Assembly: GCA_014656015.1 (NCBI GenBank) | Contig: BNBP01000012.1 | Span: 62,001 to 126,000, forward strand | Length of the DNA: 64,000 nt | Direction of reading: 5' to 3' | Source: Streptomyces griseoaurantiacus | GTDB lineage: Bacteria; Actinomycetota; Actinomycetes; Streptomycetales; Streptomycetaceae | Shown: piece by piece, positions 28,065 to 37,310 of the stretch | Layout of the letters: the number at the start of each line of letters is the position of its first letter | How positions within the stretch are numbered: position 1 is the first letter of the stretch | Position numbers and translations under genes: made by a program | Notes under the pieces: generated by a model | The model's input: the letters and a program-made list of their open reading frames with translations, nothing else | The model's database searches: none | What the model was told of the DNA's origin: nothing

Positions 28065-29000
28065 TCAGGCGGCGAGGACGAGTACGCCCGTGGCCGGCGG
28101 GCCGCGCCGGATCACCGAGTGCTGCAGCAGCGCCGTGCGCGGCGCCGAGGGGACGGTCAGGTCGCCGCACGGGACGACCGGTCCCCGCCCGGGTGCCCCG
28201 GGGAGTCCCGCGAGGAGTGCGCGGACGTACGCCAGGGCGGTGCGCAGGGCACGGCCCGGCGCGCCCCCGGCCACCCCGTACGCCGACAGCCGCATCAGCC
28301 GCAGCAGCGCGAGGTCGCCCCGGCGCAGCACCCAGCCGGCCACGACGGCGGCGAGGACGTGGCCGAGCAGCATGGGCAGCGAGGGCAGGATGCCGAACAG
28401 GGGCGAGGAACAGCCGGCGGTGGCCGTGGCGAGCGCGTCGGCCGGATGGTGCGCCGCGCCGGTCGTCGTGGTGTCGATCCGCGCGGCGGTGAGCAGGCGG
28501 TGCGCCTCGGCCGGGGTGATCGAGGCGGTGCTGCCGCCGCACAGGAGCCGGGCGGCGCGTGCCACGAGGTCGGCGTCGGCGGCGGAGGCGCCGTGCGCCA
28601 GGGTGCCGGAGACCGTGCCCGGCGCCCCGGCCGCCGGGCCGTGCCCGCCCAGCATCCCCGCCATGCCGTTCATGCCGTTCATACCGGCCATGCCGCGCAT
28701 GCCGGCCATGGCGGTACCGGTGCCGTGCCCGCCGAGTCCGAACAGCGTGTGCAGCGCCGCCTGGCCGACCGCGAGAAGTGCGGCGATACCGGGCAGCGAC
28801 CGCTCGCGCCCGGCCAGCGGCAGGGCGAGGGCGAAGACGGCCAGGAATCCGGCGCCCAGCGTCCACGGCGGGACCGGGGCGCGGGAGGCGAGCCCGTGCC
28901 CCACGGCGGCCAGCACGACACAGACCGCGGTGAACACCGCGGCCCGCAGGATCCGGAGGTCCGCTCCGGAGCGCGTCGTGCGCCGAGAGGGGGCAGTCAT
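28065..29000 (-). CDS. Met/His-rich membrane protein, first gene of the copper cluster
   Basis: A 311-residue membrane protein with about five or six hydrophobic segments. Between helices lies a striking run of MAGM, MRGM and MNGM units flanked by GGHG motifs (about residues 97-125), then HGAS and GAAHHPADAL. Such Met/His-rich loops bind Cu(I) in copper transporters. The ATG at 29000 follows GAGAGGGGG. I do not recognise a named family with certainty. Position upstream of ycnI and sco suggests copper sensing, storage or import. Confidence 0.75.
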   Translation of the reverse strand: MTAPSRRTTRSGADLRILRAAVFTAVCVVLAAVGHGLASRAPVPPWTLGAGFLAVFALALPLAGRERSLPGIAALLAVGQAALHTLFGLGGHGTGTAMAGMRGMAGMNGMNGMAGMLGGHGPAAGAPGTVSGTLAHGASAADADLVARAARLLCGGSTASITPAEAHRLLTAARIDTTTTGAAHHPADALATATAGCSSPLFGILPSLPMLLGHVLAAVVAGWVLRRGDLALLRLMRLSAYGVAGGAPGRALRTALAYVRALLAGLPGAPGRGPVVPCGDLTVPSAPRTALLQHSVIRRGPPATGVLVLAA

Positions 29001-29194
29001 GGCGGGCTCATCATCGCACTGGGCCCACGGGCCCCACGCGGCAGGTCCACAAGGTGAGGTATGTACCGTCCGTGAGCGCGCCCGGCCCGGCCGAACACCG
29101 CCGCCCGGGCGACGGGCGGGTGATCCGGCGATTGCGCACGGGTACTCGTGGCAATACGTAACGGTACGTCGAGCCGCGGCCGGGAGGCTGGAGC

Positions 29195-29650
29195 ATGAGC
29201 ATCTGGTGGTCACTGCATCTGCGGCGCGAGGCCGCGAGCGTGCCGCTGGCCCGGCGGCTGCTGGTCGGCGCGATGGAGACCGCGGGGGTCGACCCCGACG
29301 TCTCCTACGACCTGTCCGTGGCACTCAGCGAGGCCTGCGCGAACGCGGTCGAGCACGGCGGCGACCGGGGGCGGGGCCGGGGCTGCGGGGAGTACCGGGT
29401 GACCGCCTACCTGGACGGCCGGACGTGCCGCATCGAGGTGGCCGACTCGGGTCCGGGGTTCTCGGCGGGCCGGGCGCGCCCTCCGGTGCGGGTGGCCCGC
29501 GCGGACGCGGAGAGCGGCCGGGGGCTCGGTCTCATCCAGCAGCTCGCCGATCATGTGCACATCGGCAACAAGCCGGGGCACGGCGGTGCCGTCGTGAGCT
29601 TCGACAAGATCCTCAAGTGGCGCGAGGACGCGCCCCTGGCCATGGCCTGA
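29195..29650 (+). CDS. RsbW-like ATP-binding protein (anti-sigma/serine kinase type)
   Basis: A 151-residue GHKL ATPase domain protein. The N box is SEACANAVEHGG, G1 is DSGPGF and G2 is GRGLGLIQQLAD. Proteins of this type in Streptomyces act as anti-sigma factors or regulators in partner-switching, with anti-anti-sigma proteins and PP2C phosphatases. The ATG has GGGAGG 8 bp upstream. It is divergent from the copper cluster. A PP2C phosphatase lies 1.8 kb away. Confidence 0.86.
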   Translation: MSIWWSLHLRREAASVPLARRLLVGAMETAGVDPDVSYDLSVALSEACANAVEHGGDRGRGRGCGEYRVTAYLDGRTCRIEVADSGPGFSAGRARPPVRVARADAESGRGLGLIQQLADHVHIGNKPGHGGAVVSFDKILKWREDAPLAMA

Positions 29651-29783
29651 ACACCACCGCGCCGAGGAACGCCCGCGCCGCCCAACGCCGTGCGACGAAC
29701 GCCGTGCGACGAAGGACCGAGCCGCCCTGGGACCGCGGCGGCCCGGGAACCGTGCCGGGCCCCCGGGCGGCCGGCGGTGCGCC

Positions 29784-31283
29784 TCAGGCGCGGCGGAGGG
29801 ACTCCATCCACGCCTCGACCTCGTCGGAGCGGCGCGGCAGCGCGGCCGACAGGTTCCGGTTGCCGTCCTCGGTCACCAGGATGTCGTCCTCGATCCGCAC
29901 GCCGATGCCCCGGTACTCCTCCGGCACGGTCAGGTCGTCGGCCTGGAAGTACAGACCCGGCTCGACGGTGAGGACCATCCCGGGCTCCAGCACGCCGTCC
30001 ACGTACGTCTCCACCCGCGCCGACGCGCAGTCGTGGACGTCCATGCCGAGCATGTGGCCGGTGCCGTGCAGGGTCCAGCGGCGCTGCAGCCCCAGTTCGA
30101 GGACCCGCTCGACGGGCCCTTCGACCAGACCCCACTCCACCAGCCGCTCGGTGAGCACACGCTGGGCGGCGTCGTGGAAGTCGCGGTGCTTGGCGCCCGG
30201 CCGGACCGCCTCGATGCCGGCCTGCTGGGCCTCGTACACCGCGTCGTAGATCTTGCGCTGGATGTCGCTGAAGCGGCCGTCGACCGGGAGGGTGCGGGTG
30301 ACGTCGGCGGTGTAGTACGTGCGCGTCTCGACACCCGCGTCGAGCAGCAGCAGGTCGCCCGCGCGGACCGGACCGTCGTTGCGCACCCAGTGCAGGGTGC
30401 AGGCGTGCGGGCCGGAGGCGGCGATGGTGCCGTAGCCGACGTCGTTGCCCTCCACGCGGGCCCGCAGGAAGAAGGTTCCCTCGATGTAGCGCTCGCTGGT
30501 GGCCTGCGCCTTGTCGAGGACCTTCACCACGTCCTCGAAGCCGCGCACGGTGGAGTCGACGGCCTTCTGCAGCTCGGCGATCTCGAAGTCGTCCTTGACC
30601 AGCCGGGCCTCGGAGAGGAAGACCTTGAGCTCCTCGTCCCGCTCGGCGGTGACCTTGTCGGTGAGGGCGGCCTCGATGCCGGCGTCGTAGCCGCGCACGA
30701 CGCGGACCGGGCCGCGGGCCTCGCGCAGCGCGCCGGTCAGCTCGCGGACGTCGGAGACGGGGAGGCCGTACAGCTTCTCGGACTCGGTGAGGGAGTGGCG
30801 GCGGCCGACCCACAGCTCGCCCTGGCCGGAGAGCCAGAACTCGCCGTTCTCGCGGTCGGAGCGCGGCAGCAGGTAGAGCGTCTCCCTGTGGCCCTCGGCC
30901 GTGGGCTCCATGACGAGGACGCCGTCCTCGGTCTGGTTGCCGGTGAGGTAGGCGTACTCGACCGAGGCGCGGAAGGGGTAGTCCGTGTCGTTCGACCGCG
31001 TCTTCAGGTTGCCCGCGGGGATCACGAGGCGCTCGCCGGGGAAGCGCGCGGAGAGCGCGGCACGGCGGGCGGCGGTCTCGGCGGCCTGCGGGACCGGTGC
31101 GAGATCGCGCAGTTCGGTGTCGGCCCACCCGGACTTCATGTTCTCGGCGAGTTCCTCGGACACGCCCGGGTACAGGCTGTTCTTGCGCTGCTTGATGGGC
31201 TCCTCGGACTCGGCTGCCTCAGCCTCGTCCGCCACGGTCTCCGGGGTCGCCGGAATCTCCGAGAGCTCGTCCGCCACGGTCAT
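29784..31283 (-). CDS. pepP: Xaa-Pro aminopeptidase (aminopeptidase P)
   Basis: A 499-residue M24 metallopeptidase removing N-terminal residues before proline. The N-terminal creatinase domain includes FPGERLVIPAGN. The dinuclear metal ligands are in LLLDAGVETRTYYTADVTRT (two Asp), HGTGHMLGMDVHD (His), LTVEPGLYF (Glu) and GVRIEDDILV (Glu). The ATG at 31283 is only 1 bp after AGGAGG, whereas the GTG at 31277 sits 7 bp after it, so the true start may be two codons later. Confidence 0.94.
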   Translation of the reverse strand: MTVADELSEIPATPETVADEAEAAESEEPIKQRKNSLYPGVSEELAENMKSGWADTELRDLAPVPQAAETAARRAALSARFPGERLVIPAGNLKTRSNDTDYPFRASVEYAYLTGNQTEDGVLVMEPTAEGHRETLYLLPRSDRENGEFWLSGQGELWVGRRHSLTESEKLYGLPVSDVRELTGALREARGPVRVVRGYDAGIEAALTDKVTAERDEELKVFLSEARLVKDDFEIAELQKAVDSTVRGFEDVVKVLDKAQATSERYIEGTFFLRARVEGNDVGYGTIAASGPHACTLHWVRNDGPVRAGDLLLLDAGVETRTYYTADVTRTLPVDGRFSDIQRKIYDAVYEAQQAGIEAVRPGAKHRDFHDAAQRVLTERLVEWGLVEGPVERVLELGLQRRWTLHGTGHMLGMDVHDCASARVETYVDGVLEPGMVLTVEPGLYFQADDLTVPEEYRGIGVRIEDDILVTEDGNRNLSAALPRRSDEVEAWMESLRRA

Positions 31284-31435
31284 TCCTCCTAGGTACGGCA
31301 CTGGGCCGTATCCATCGTACGGTCGTACCGCCCGGCCGTTCCGGGGCGCGTGGACGTACGGCCGCTACGACCGGGGGCGTACCGGCCTCTCACGCACGCG
31401 ACCGCTCCCGGGGGGCCGGCCGGCCCCCTCGCGCC

Positions 31436-32971
31436 TTACTCGAAGCGTGCCGCCAGCAGCACCACGTCCTCCGCGCCGCCCGTCGCGTCCAGGCCGTCCG
31501 GCAGCACGGTGCGCAGCACGTGGTCCGCGACCGCCGCCGCGTCGGCGCGCATCGCCCGGGGGACGCTCGCGGCCGCCGCGTGCAGCCGGGAGAAGGCGCG
31601 GTCCATGGGGTCGCCCGTGCGCTGCAGCAGCCCGTCGGTGTACAGCAGAACCGTCTCTCCCGGTTCGGCCGTCAGCTCCACGCTCGGCGCCTCCCAGCAG
31701 GACAGCATCCCGAGGGGCGCCGACAGGGAGGTCTCGACGTACTCCGTGCGCCGTTCGCCGAGGACCAGCGGGGGGCTGTGTCCCGCTCCGGCCAGGGTGA
31801 TCCGGCGCAGCGCGGGCTCGCAGTAGGCGAACAGGGCGGTGGCCGAGCGGGCCGGTTCGGTCAGCCGCAGCAGCAGTTCCAGGTCGGACAGGACGGCGAC
31901 CGGATCCTCGCCCTCCATCACGGCGTACGCCCGCATGCTGGCGCGCAGCCGGCCCATGGCCGCGACCGCGCAGGGACCGGACCCGGTGACGGAGCCGACC
32001 GCGAGGCCGAGGGCCGCGTCCGGCAGCGGCAGCGCGTCGAACCAGTCGCCGCCGCCGCGCGGCCCGCTGCGGCGGCGGGCGGCGAGCTGCACACCCGGGA
32101 TCCGGGGGAGCCGGGAGGGCAGCAGCTCCTCGGAGAGGGTCGCCATGCGCCCGCGGGTGCGTTCGGTCTCGACGAGCCGGGCGAGGTGCTCGGTCGCGCA
32201 GCGGACGTAGAGCCCGGCGAGGTGGCGCATCCGGGCGGTCGGCTCGGCGGGTTCGTCGTAGAGCCAGACCGCGGCGCCGAGCCGGCCTGCCGCCTCGCCG
32301 GCCAGCGGCAGGGCGTAACTGGCGGCGTAACCGAGGCGCGCGGCCACCTCCCGGTGGCGGGGGTCGAGTCCGTCCTCGGCGAACAGGTCGGGCTGGGCGA
32401 TCTCCCCCTCGCCGCCCGGCAGCCCGTCCAGGATCCTCCCGTACGCCGTCGAGCCGCGCGGCACGGTCTCGATGTGGCCGAGGTCCGCGCGGCCGAGGCC
32501 GAGACCGAGGGTGGTGTCGGGGCCCAGTCCGTCGCGGGGCTCCAGGACGACGAGGCCGCGGCGGGCGCCCACGAGGGCGGACCCGGCGCGCAGCAGTTCC
32601 TCCAGGGCGCCGGCGAGCGAGTCGGTGCGGATCAGGCGCTCGGTGAGTTCGTGGAGGGTGGTGAGGTCGGAGACCCAGCCGGCGAGGCGGTCCTGGAGGA
32701 GGGCGCCGGGTCCGGTGGTGTGGGAAGTGGCCGAAGAGGTACCCGTGGTGTTCGGCGAGGGGCCCGTGGGCGGGGCGGCCGAGGCGACAGTGTGAGCGGG
32801 AGCCGGAACCGTGGAATCGATTCCGGCCACTTTCGGGAGGTGAGGGACGGTCATGGCGTCCGGCTTTCCGACTGGTGCGTTCTGCACGAAAGCATCGCAA
32901 ACCCCCATGTCATTCTGCGTCGCAGGCAGTGTCTCCACATGTACACGCACTCGTGAGGGGATGTCCAGCAT
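31436..32971 (-). CDS. GAF-PP2C (SpoIIE-type) serine phosphatase
   Basis: A 511-residue protein with a GAF-like sensor at about residues 125-275 (RGLVVLEPRDGL, AASYALPLAGEAAGRLG) and a SpoIIE/PP2C domain at about 290-510 (GGGDWFDALPLPDAALGLAVGSVTGSG; LLYTDGLLQRTG). Metal-ligand Asp residues are present in DWFDA and TDGL. It probably dephosphorylates an anti-anti-sigma factor. I use the ATG at 32971 because the first 39 residues (MLDIPSRVRVHVETL) read as real protein; an ATG at 32854 is the alternative. Confidence 0.87.
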   Translation of the reverse strand: MLDIPSRVRVHVETLPATQNDMGVCDAFVQNAPVGKPDAMTVPHLPKVAGIDSTVPAPAHTVASAAPPTGPSPNTTGTSSATSHTTGPGALLQDRLAGWVSDLTTLHELTERLIRTDSLAGALEELLRAGSALVGARRGLVVLEPRDGLGPDTTLGLGLGRADLGHIETVPRGSTAYGRILDGLPGGEGEIAQPDLFAEDGLDPRHREVAARLGYAASYALPLAGEAAGRLGAAVWLYDEPAEPTARMRHLAGLYVRCATEHLARLVETERTRGRMATLSEELLPSRLPRIPGVQLAARRRSGPRGGGDWFDALPLPDAALGLAVGSVTGSGPCAVAAMGRLRASMRAYAVMEGEDPVAVLSDLELLLRLTEPARSATALFAYCEPALRRITLAGAGHSPPLVLGERRTEYVETSLSAPLGMLSCWEAPSVELTAEPGETVLLYTDGLLQRTGDPMDRAFSRLHAAAASVPRAMRADAAAVADHVLRTVLPDGLDATGGAEDVVLLAARFE

Positions 32972-33597
32972 TGTCCTGCTGGGATTCCTGGTGTCCGTGG
33001 GACGGGCGGTGCGACTGGCCTCGGGATCCTTCGGACGATCCGCGGAGTCGCTTGCGGGAAAACGAAGTTGGCTTGAAACTGACTCGGGCAAGGGCGTATT
33101 GCGGTCGACTGGCCTCGTTCGACGGAGCGTCACAGCGGTCGGGGTGGGTACGTACCCGGTGAGGCCCAGGGAGCGGCGAAGAGCCGCCCGGAACCTGGTG
33201 GCCGACCCGGGCGTCCTATTCACCGACGACCGAGCCCCATCCTCCCGTGGCGGAGGCGGCGAGCAACAGCGTGACGGCAATTAGCCAGGCGTCGCCACCC
33301 CCGCGCCATGCCCGTGCTTTCGACAGACGCAGTATGGACGACCGCGGACCTCAGGGATCCCACGGATCCCTCGGATCTCGCGGACCCGGCGGATTTCGCG
33401 GGGCCTCGCGGATCGATCCGTGCCCAGGGTCCGCGGACCCGGCCCGGCTCGGCCCCGACGGTTCGTCCCCGCCCACGACGGGGGCGTGATGCTCCAGCAG
33501 GTACGCACAGCGCAGTGATCGACACATGTGGTGAACGACCATGTGGTGAATGCAGCCCTCGGTGTTGCCGGCGTGCAACGGAAAGGAACGAGCGCTC
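32972..33597. other. Long divergent promoter region with short repeats
   Basis: 626 bp between the divergent phosphatase and Prim-Pol-like genes. It holds GGATC-rich degenerate repeats (33354-33420, many CGGATC/CGGACC steps) and two direct copies of CATGTGGTGAA at 33525-33535 and 33540-33550, 15 bp apart and 48-73 bp upstream of the next gene. No gene is supported in it. Confidence 0.5.
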
Positions 33598-34263
33598 ATG
33601 CGCGGGATTCCCGGAAGGCTACGCAGGTTCCTGTCCAGGTCGAACGACGGGGAGCCTGAGGTGTTCGGTGCGGCCCTGACCTTCGCCACCCAGTGGCAGT
33701 GGCCCGTTCTCCCGGGTGTGGCCCCCGACCCCCAGGGGCGCGCCCGCTGCGGCTGCCCCGACCCGGACTGCACGGTGCCGGGCGCTCATCCCTTCGACCC
33801 GGGGCTGCTCGCGGCCACCACCGACGCGCGCATGGTGCGCTGGTGGTGGACCAACCGGCCGAGCGCGCCCATCGTGCTCGCCACCGGTGGCCGCGCCCCC
33901 TGCGCGGTGAGTCTGCCCGCCCCCGCGGCGGCCCGCGCCCTGGCCACCCTTGACCGCAAGGGCATCAGGCTCGGCCCGGTCGTCGCCGCCCCGCACCGCT
34001 GGGCGATCCTCGTGGCCCCCTACTCCCTGGAGCAGCTCGGCGAACTGCTCCACGCCCAGGACTTCGTCCCCGGCTCGCTCCGCTTCCACGGCGAGGGCGG
34101 CTACCTCGCCCTGCCGCCCTCCACGACCGGGCACGGGCAGGTGCGCTGGGAACGGGCACCGCTGCCCGGCTCGGCGGCGCCCTGGGTGCCCGACGTGGAG
34201 GCCGTGGCGGACGCCACCGTCGAGGCCCTCACTCGTACGGGTGTGAGCGCGCCCGAGTTCTAG
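33598..34263 (+). CDS. Primase-polymerase (Prim-Pol) domain-like protein, probably degenerate
   Basis: A 221-residue protein with the N-terminal layout of the bifunctional DNA primase/polymerase family: FATQWQWPVLPGV, then CGCPDPDCTVPGAHPF and WWTNRPSAPIVLATG. The acidic catalytic motif found in active Prim-Pols (DLD/DVD) is not visible where expected; the segment reads APCAVSLPAP. It may therefore be a binding or structural derivative. The ATG has GGAAAGGA upstream. It stands alone between regulators, unlike the Prim-Pol of the mobile element. Confidence 0.75.
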   Translation: MRGIPGRLRRFLSRSNDGEPEVFGAALTFATQWQWPVLPGVAPDPQGRARCGCPDPDCTVPGAHPFDPGLLAATTDARMVRWWWTNRPSAPIVLATGGRAPCAVSLPAPAAARALATLDRKGIRLGPVVAAPHRWAILVAPYSLEQLGELLHAQDFVPGSLRFHGEGGYLALPPSTTGHGQVRWERAPLPGSAAPWVPDVEAVADATVEALTRTGVSAPEF

Positions 34264-34272
34264 GGGTGTCGT

Positions 34273-34300
34273 GCGCGCGGCGGCCCGAACGGCCGCGCGC
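34273..34300 (+). terminator. Hairpin after the Prim-Pol-like gene
   Basis: A 9-bp perfect stem (GCGCGCGGC and complement) starting 9 bp past the stop, before the next start. Confidence 0.55.
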
Positions 34301-34319
34301 GCCCCTTATGTTCGCCCTC

Positions 34320-35045
34320 ATGAAGCGCACTTCCGGGGGACACGGAACGCGTCGGTCCGGGGGACACGAACGGGAACAGGCACCGGCGGGACCACCGGCC
34401 GCCGGCGGCCTCCGTGGCCGGCACGGCGCCGAGCGCCCGCCGGGGCTCGATCCCCGGGTCCGGCTGGCCGCACTGGTGGTGGCGCTGGCGGCGGCGGTCC
34501 TGCTCCCGCTGGCCGTGGCCGCCGCGGGACCCGTCGGCGGCGACCGCGTCGACGACGGCGACCGTGAACGGGACGGCGGGGCCGCCGCCCCGCACCGGGA
34601 CGCCAAGGAACCCGCCGCCCCCTCCTCCCGCTCGCCGCACCTGCTGGGCCTCGGACTCGCCACCGCCGCCCGCTGCGGCCCCACGCTCACCTCGCCCGAG
34701 GGCGTCGAGGCACAGAGCTGCGTCTTCACCCAGGGCGCCGAGACCTGGGCCCGCGCCTACTACCGCAACACCACCGGGCGGGCGCTGAGCACCGCGCTGA
34801 GCCTGCTGAAGCCGGGCGGCGGAGCGGTACGCATCGACTGCGCGATCGGCGCCGAGGACGAGCCGGGCACCTGCGAGACACCCCGGCAGCGCACGGACGG
34901 CGAGCCCGGCGGGTACGAGGCGGTCGCGGAGTTCGCACGGGACGCGGCGGGGGCCGCGGGCGCGGCGGCGGACGCCAAGGACGGGGCGGGGGCCGACGAG
35001 GGGCCGCTGCTGCTGCGCGTGGGGAGCGGTTCGGCGCGTTCCTGA
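34320..35045 (+). CDS. Hypothetical membrane-anchored secreted protein
   Basis: A 241-residue protein with one hydrophobic segment (about residues 47-70, LAALVVALAAAVLLPLAVAAAG) after a basic cytoplasmic head, and an extracytoplasmic part with four Cys residues (AARCGPTL, QSCVF, IDCAIG, GTCETP) that could form two disulphides. No family is recognised. The start may be the ATG at 34308 or 34320. The tail is Ala/Gly/Asp-rich. Confidence 0.65.
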   Translation: MKRTSGGHGTRRSGGHEREQAPAGPPAAGGLRGRHGAERPPGLDPRVRLAALVVALAAAVLLPLAVAAAGPVGGDRVDDGDRERDGGAAAPHRDAKEPAAPSSRSPHLLGLGLATAARCGPTLTSPEGVEAQSCVFTQGAETWARAYYRNTTGRALSTALSLLKPGGGAVRIDCAIGAEDEPGTCETPRQRTDGEPGGYEAVAEFARDAAGAAGAAADAKDGAGADEGPLLLRVGSGSARS

Positions 35046-35513
35046 GGTGTCCCCCGGCCGTCGCAGGCGCCGTCGGGCGCGGTTCCCGGCCGGGCCGGAC
35101 GGGGCGCGGCGCGCGCGGCGGGCCGCGCACCCCGGAACCGTGCCGTCGGGCAACGGCGGGACGGGGCAGGGGAGTTGGCGGAGGGCGCGATTCCGGGGCG
35201 GTTCACCGGAGGCATGAAAAGACCCGGTTGCTGGCGACGGGGGATGCACCAGCAACCGGGCTATTGGAACCGTAACAAGAGATCGCCGGTTCGCAAATTC
35301 GATCTCGCCTATTCGGACACGGATGTGCTTGTCGGAAGCGGCAGTTGTGACGCGAGTCACCTCATGGGGCGGCTGAGTTGACGGCCCGGAAGGCGGGTGC
35401 CCGCCCTCGGCGGAGATTTCCCGGCCGCGCACCGCCCACCGTCCGGCAGCGTCCGCCCGGGTGCCGCCCGCGGCGGCCGGGGGGCACCCTCGAGGACGTT
35501 CCGTCGTGGCGGA
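35046..35513. other. Gap between convergent genes with possible small RNA or small ORF
   Basis: 468 bp. A perfect 12-bp stem (CCCGGTTGCTGG) at 35223-35234/35249-35260 lies in a stretch of lower GC than its surroundings (about 35215-35380). An open frame of 55 codons from ATG 35214 covers it (MKRPGCWRRGMHQQ), with GGAGG only 1 bp before the ATG. GTGACGCGAGTCAC at 35347-35360 fits the Streptomyces Crp pattern GTG-N6-GNCAC. No known gene is identified. Confidence 0.45.
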
Positions 35514-36494
35514 TCAGCTCAGTGTGACCTGGCGGTTGGTGAGTCCGCCGCGCGCCCGGCGCTCCTCCGGCGTGAGCGGAGCCGTGGAGGCCAGTGCCTC
35601 GGCGAGGTGCTCGGCGAACCCGGCGGCCGGCTTCTCCACGTCCTGCGCCGTCATCGCCGTCGGCAGGTCCCACACCGGCACCACCAGACCGTGCGCCCGG
35701 AAGGAGCCCACCAGCCGGGTGTCCTCGCCCAGCCCGGAGCGCCCGGCCGCGTGCAGCCGCGCGAGCGCGTCCAGAAGCTGCTCCTCCGGGTGCGGCATGA
35801 CCCAGCGCAGGTGGTTCTTCTCCGGCGTGCGGCACCAGTAGGCGGCGTCGACGCCCTCCAGGCGCACCGTCGGGATGGCCGCGGCGTTGGCCCGCTCCAG
35901 GGAGGCGGCCACCTCGGGCGAGGCGTTCTCCGCGTCCGGCACCCAGAACTCGAACCCGGTGTGCACCTGGGGGGCGAACGTGGCTTCGGGGTCCAGCACG
36001 TCCTGCAGCCGGGGGCCCTCGGCCGGGGCCCGCCGGCTCTGCACCGAGGTGCCGGGCCGCGCCTCCAGCGCGCGGAGCAGGGTGTCGGCGAGGTCGCGGC
36101 TGATGTCGCCGGAGGCCGTGTCGTTCTGCAGGCCCAGCAGCACCGAACCGTCCTCGCGGCGCAGCGCGGGCCAGGCCATCGGCAGCACGGTGGCGAGGGT
36201 GACCGAGGGGACGCCCTCGGGCAGCCCGTCCTTCAGGGTCAGCTCGGCCGTGGCGGCGGGGACCAGTTCGCGCAGCGCGACCCAGTCGCCCTCGCCCGCC
36301 AGCCCTTCGAACGGGCGCCGCACCAGTTCGGTCGCCGCGTGCGCGGCGGCCCGGCCGTGGCAGGCCTTGTAGCGGCGGCCGCTGCCGCAGGGGCAGGGTT
36401 CCCGGGCGCCGACGACCGGAATGTCCGCCCCGGTGCTCACCCCGCCGCCGGTCCGGTGCCTGTCGGCCTTCGTCTGGGGTCGCTTCTTGGCCAT
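35514..36494 (-). CDS. SEC-C motif protein (DUF5926-like)
   Basis: A 326-residue soluble protein. A SEC-C zinc motif is at about residues 32-45 (REPCPCGSGRRYKACHG). The remainder is a conserved actinobacterial domain (FEFWVPDAENASPEVAASLERANAA, AAYWCRTPEKNHLRWV). The C-terminus ends GGLTNRQVTLS. Function unknown; SEC-C modules bind zinc and often contact the secretion or translation apparatus. The ATG at 36494 begins MAKKRPQTKADRH. Confidence 0.85.
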   Translation of the reverse strand: MAKKRPQTKADRHRTGGGVSTGADIPVVGAREPCPCGSGRRYKACHGRAAAHAATELVRRPFEGLAGEGDWVALRELVPAATAELTLKDGLPEGVPSVTLATVLPMAWPALRREDGSVLLGLQNDTASGDISRDLADTLLRALEARPGTSVQSRRAPAEGPRLQDVLDPEATFAPQVHTGFEFWVPDAENASPEVAASLERANAAAIPTVRLEGVDAAYWCRTPEKNHLRWVMPHPEEQLLDALARLHAAGRSGLGEDTRLVGSFRAHGLVVPVWDLPTAMTAQDVEKPAAGFAEHLAEALASTAPLTPEERRARGGLTNRQVTLS

Positions 36495-36803
36495 CGTCGG
36501 TGTCTCCCGGTCACGGCTCGTCTGGGTACGGGCGCGAGCCTAGTCGTTCGTCCGGGCGCCGACGGGAACCTGTGGACAACCCGGACGATGCGGACCCGGG
36601 GCCGGGGAGGGCGACCGGGTTCGGGCTGCCGGGCGACCGGCCTCGGAGGCTGTCGGGCAGCCGGGAAGGGGGCGGCCGGGGGCGGGGGGCCGCCGGGCGG
36701 CCGGGAAGGGGGTGGCCGGCTTCCGGGGCCGTCGGGGATTCGGCACCGGCCGACCACGGCGTACCGCTACGACTACGACCACGGCGTACCGCTACAACTA
36801 CGG
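36495..36803. other. Gap with a DnaA box and direct repeats
   Basis: 309 bp between two minus-strand genes. A 19-bp direct repeat (GACCACGGCGTACCGCTAC) is at 36752-36770 and 36777-36795. One DnaA box on the minus strand (TTGTCCACA) is at 36571-36579. GC-rich GGCCGGGGGCGG-type repetition lies between. No gene is supported. Confidence 0.5.
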
Positions 36804-37310
36804 CTACGACGCCCGCGGCACCGAGGGCATCGGGACCCGCGCGGCGAAGTCCTCGCGGCGGCGGGCGGACTCGGCGTCGTCCCGCAGGACGACCCAGACG
36901 GTGACCTCGCCGTGCGCGTCGTCCCGTACGCCCCAGTCCTGGGCGAGCGCCGTGATGATGTTCAGCCCGCGTCCGCCACGCGCGGTGACCGACGGTGTGG
37001 CGGGAACCGGCCGGGTCGGACCACCGCCGTCCGTCACCTCGACCGTCAGTCGACCCGAGGGTTCGACGCGCCACGCGGCCCGCACGTCACCGTCCCCGGC
37101 GAGGGCGTCGCCGAGGGGTCTGCCGTGCCGACAGGCATTGCTGAGAAGTTCGGAAAGGATCAGTACGGCATCGTCGATGACCGCTTCCGATACGCCGCCG
37201 CGGCGCAACTGCGCCCGCATCCGATGCCGTGCCTGCCCCACGCCCGCAGGGCCATGGGGTACGGCCATGCTCGACGACGCGGGCACCTCCTGTGCCACCA
37301 CCAACGCCAC
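36804..37310 (-). CDS. RsbW-like ATP-binding regulator
   Basis: A 168-residue GHKL ATPase domain protein: N box SELLSNACRHGRPLG, G1 TDGGGPTRP, G2 GGRGLNIITALAQDWGV. The GTG at 37310 is selected because AAGGAGG is 7-8 bp upstream; the long upstream frame overlaps the diesterase gene region and is rejected. It is probably an anti-sigma factor or a protein of the partner-switching type, like the gene at 29195. Confidence 0.85.
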   Translation of the reverse strand: MALVVAQEVPASSSMAVPHGPAGVGQARHRMRAQLRRGGVSEAVIDDAVLILSELLSNACRHGRPLGDALAGDGDVRAAWRVEPSGRLTVEVTDGGGPTRPVPATPSVTARGGRGLNIITALAQDWGVRDDAHGEVTVWVVLRDDAESARRREDFAARVPMPSVPRAS

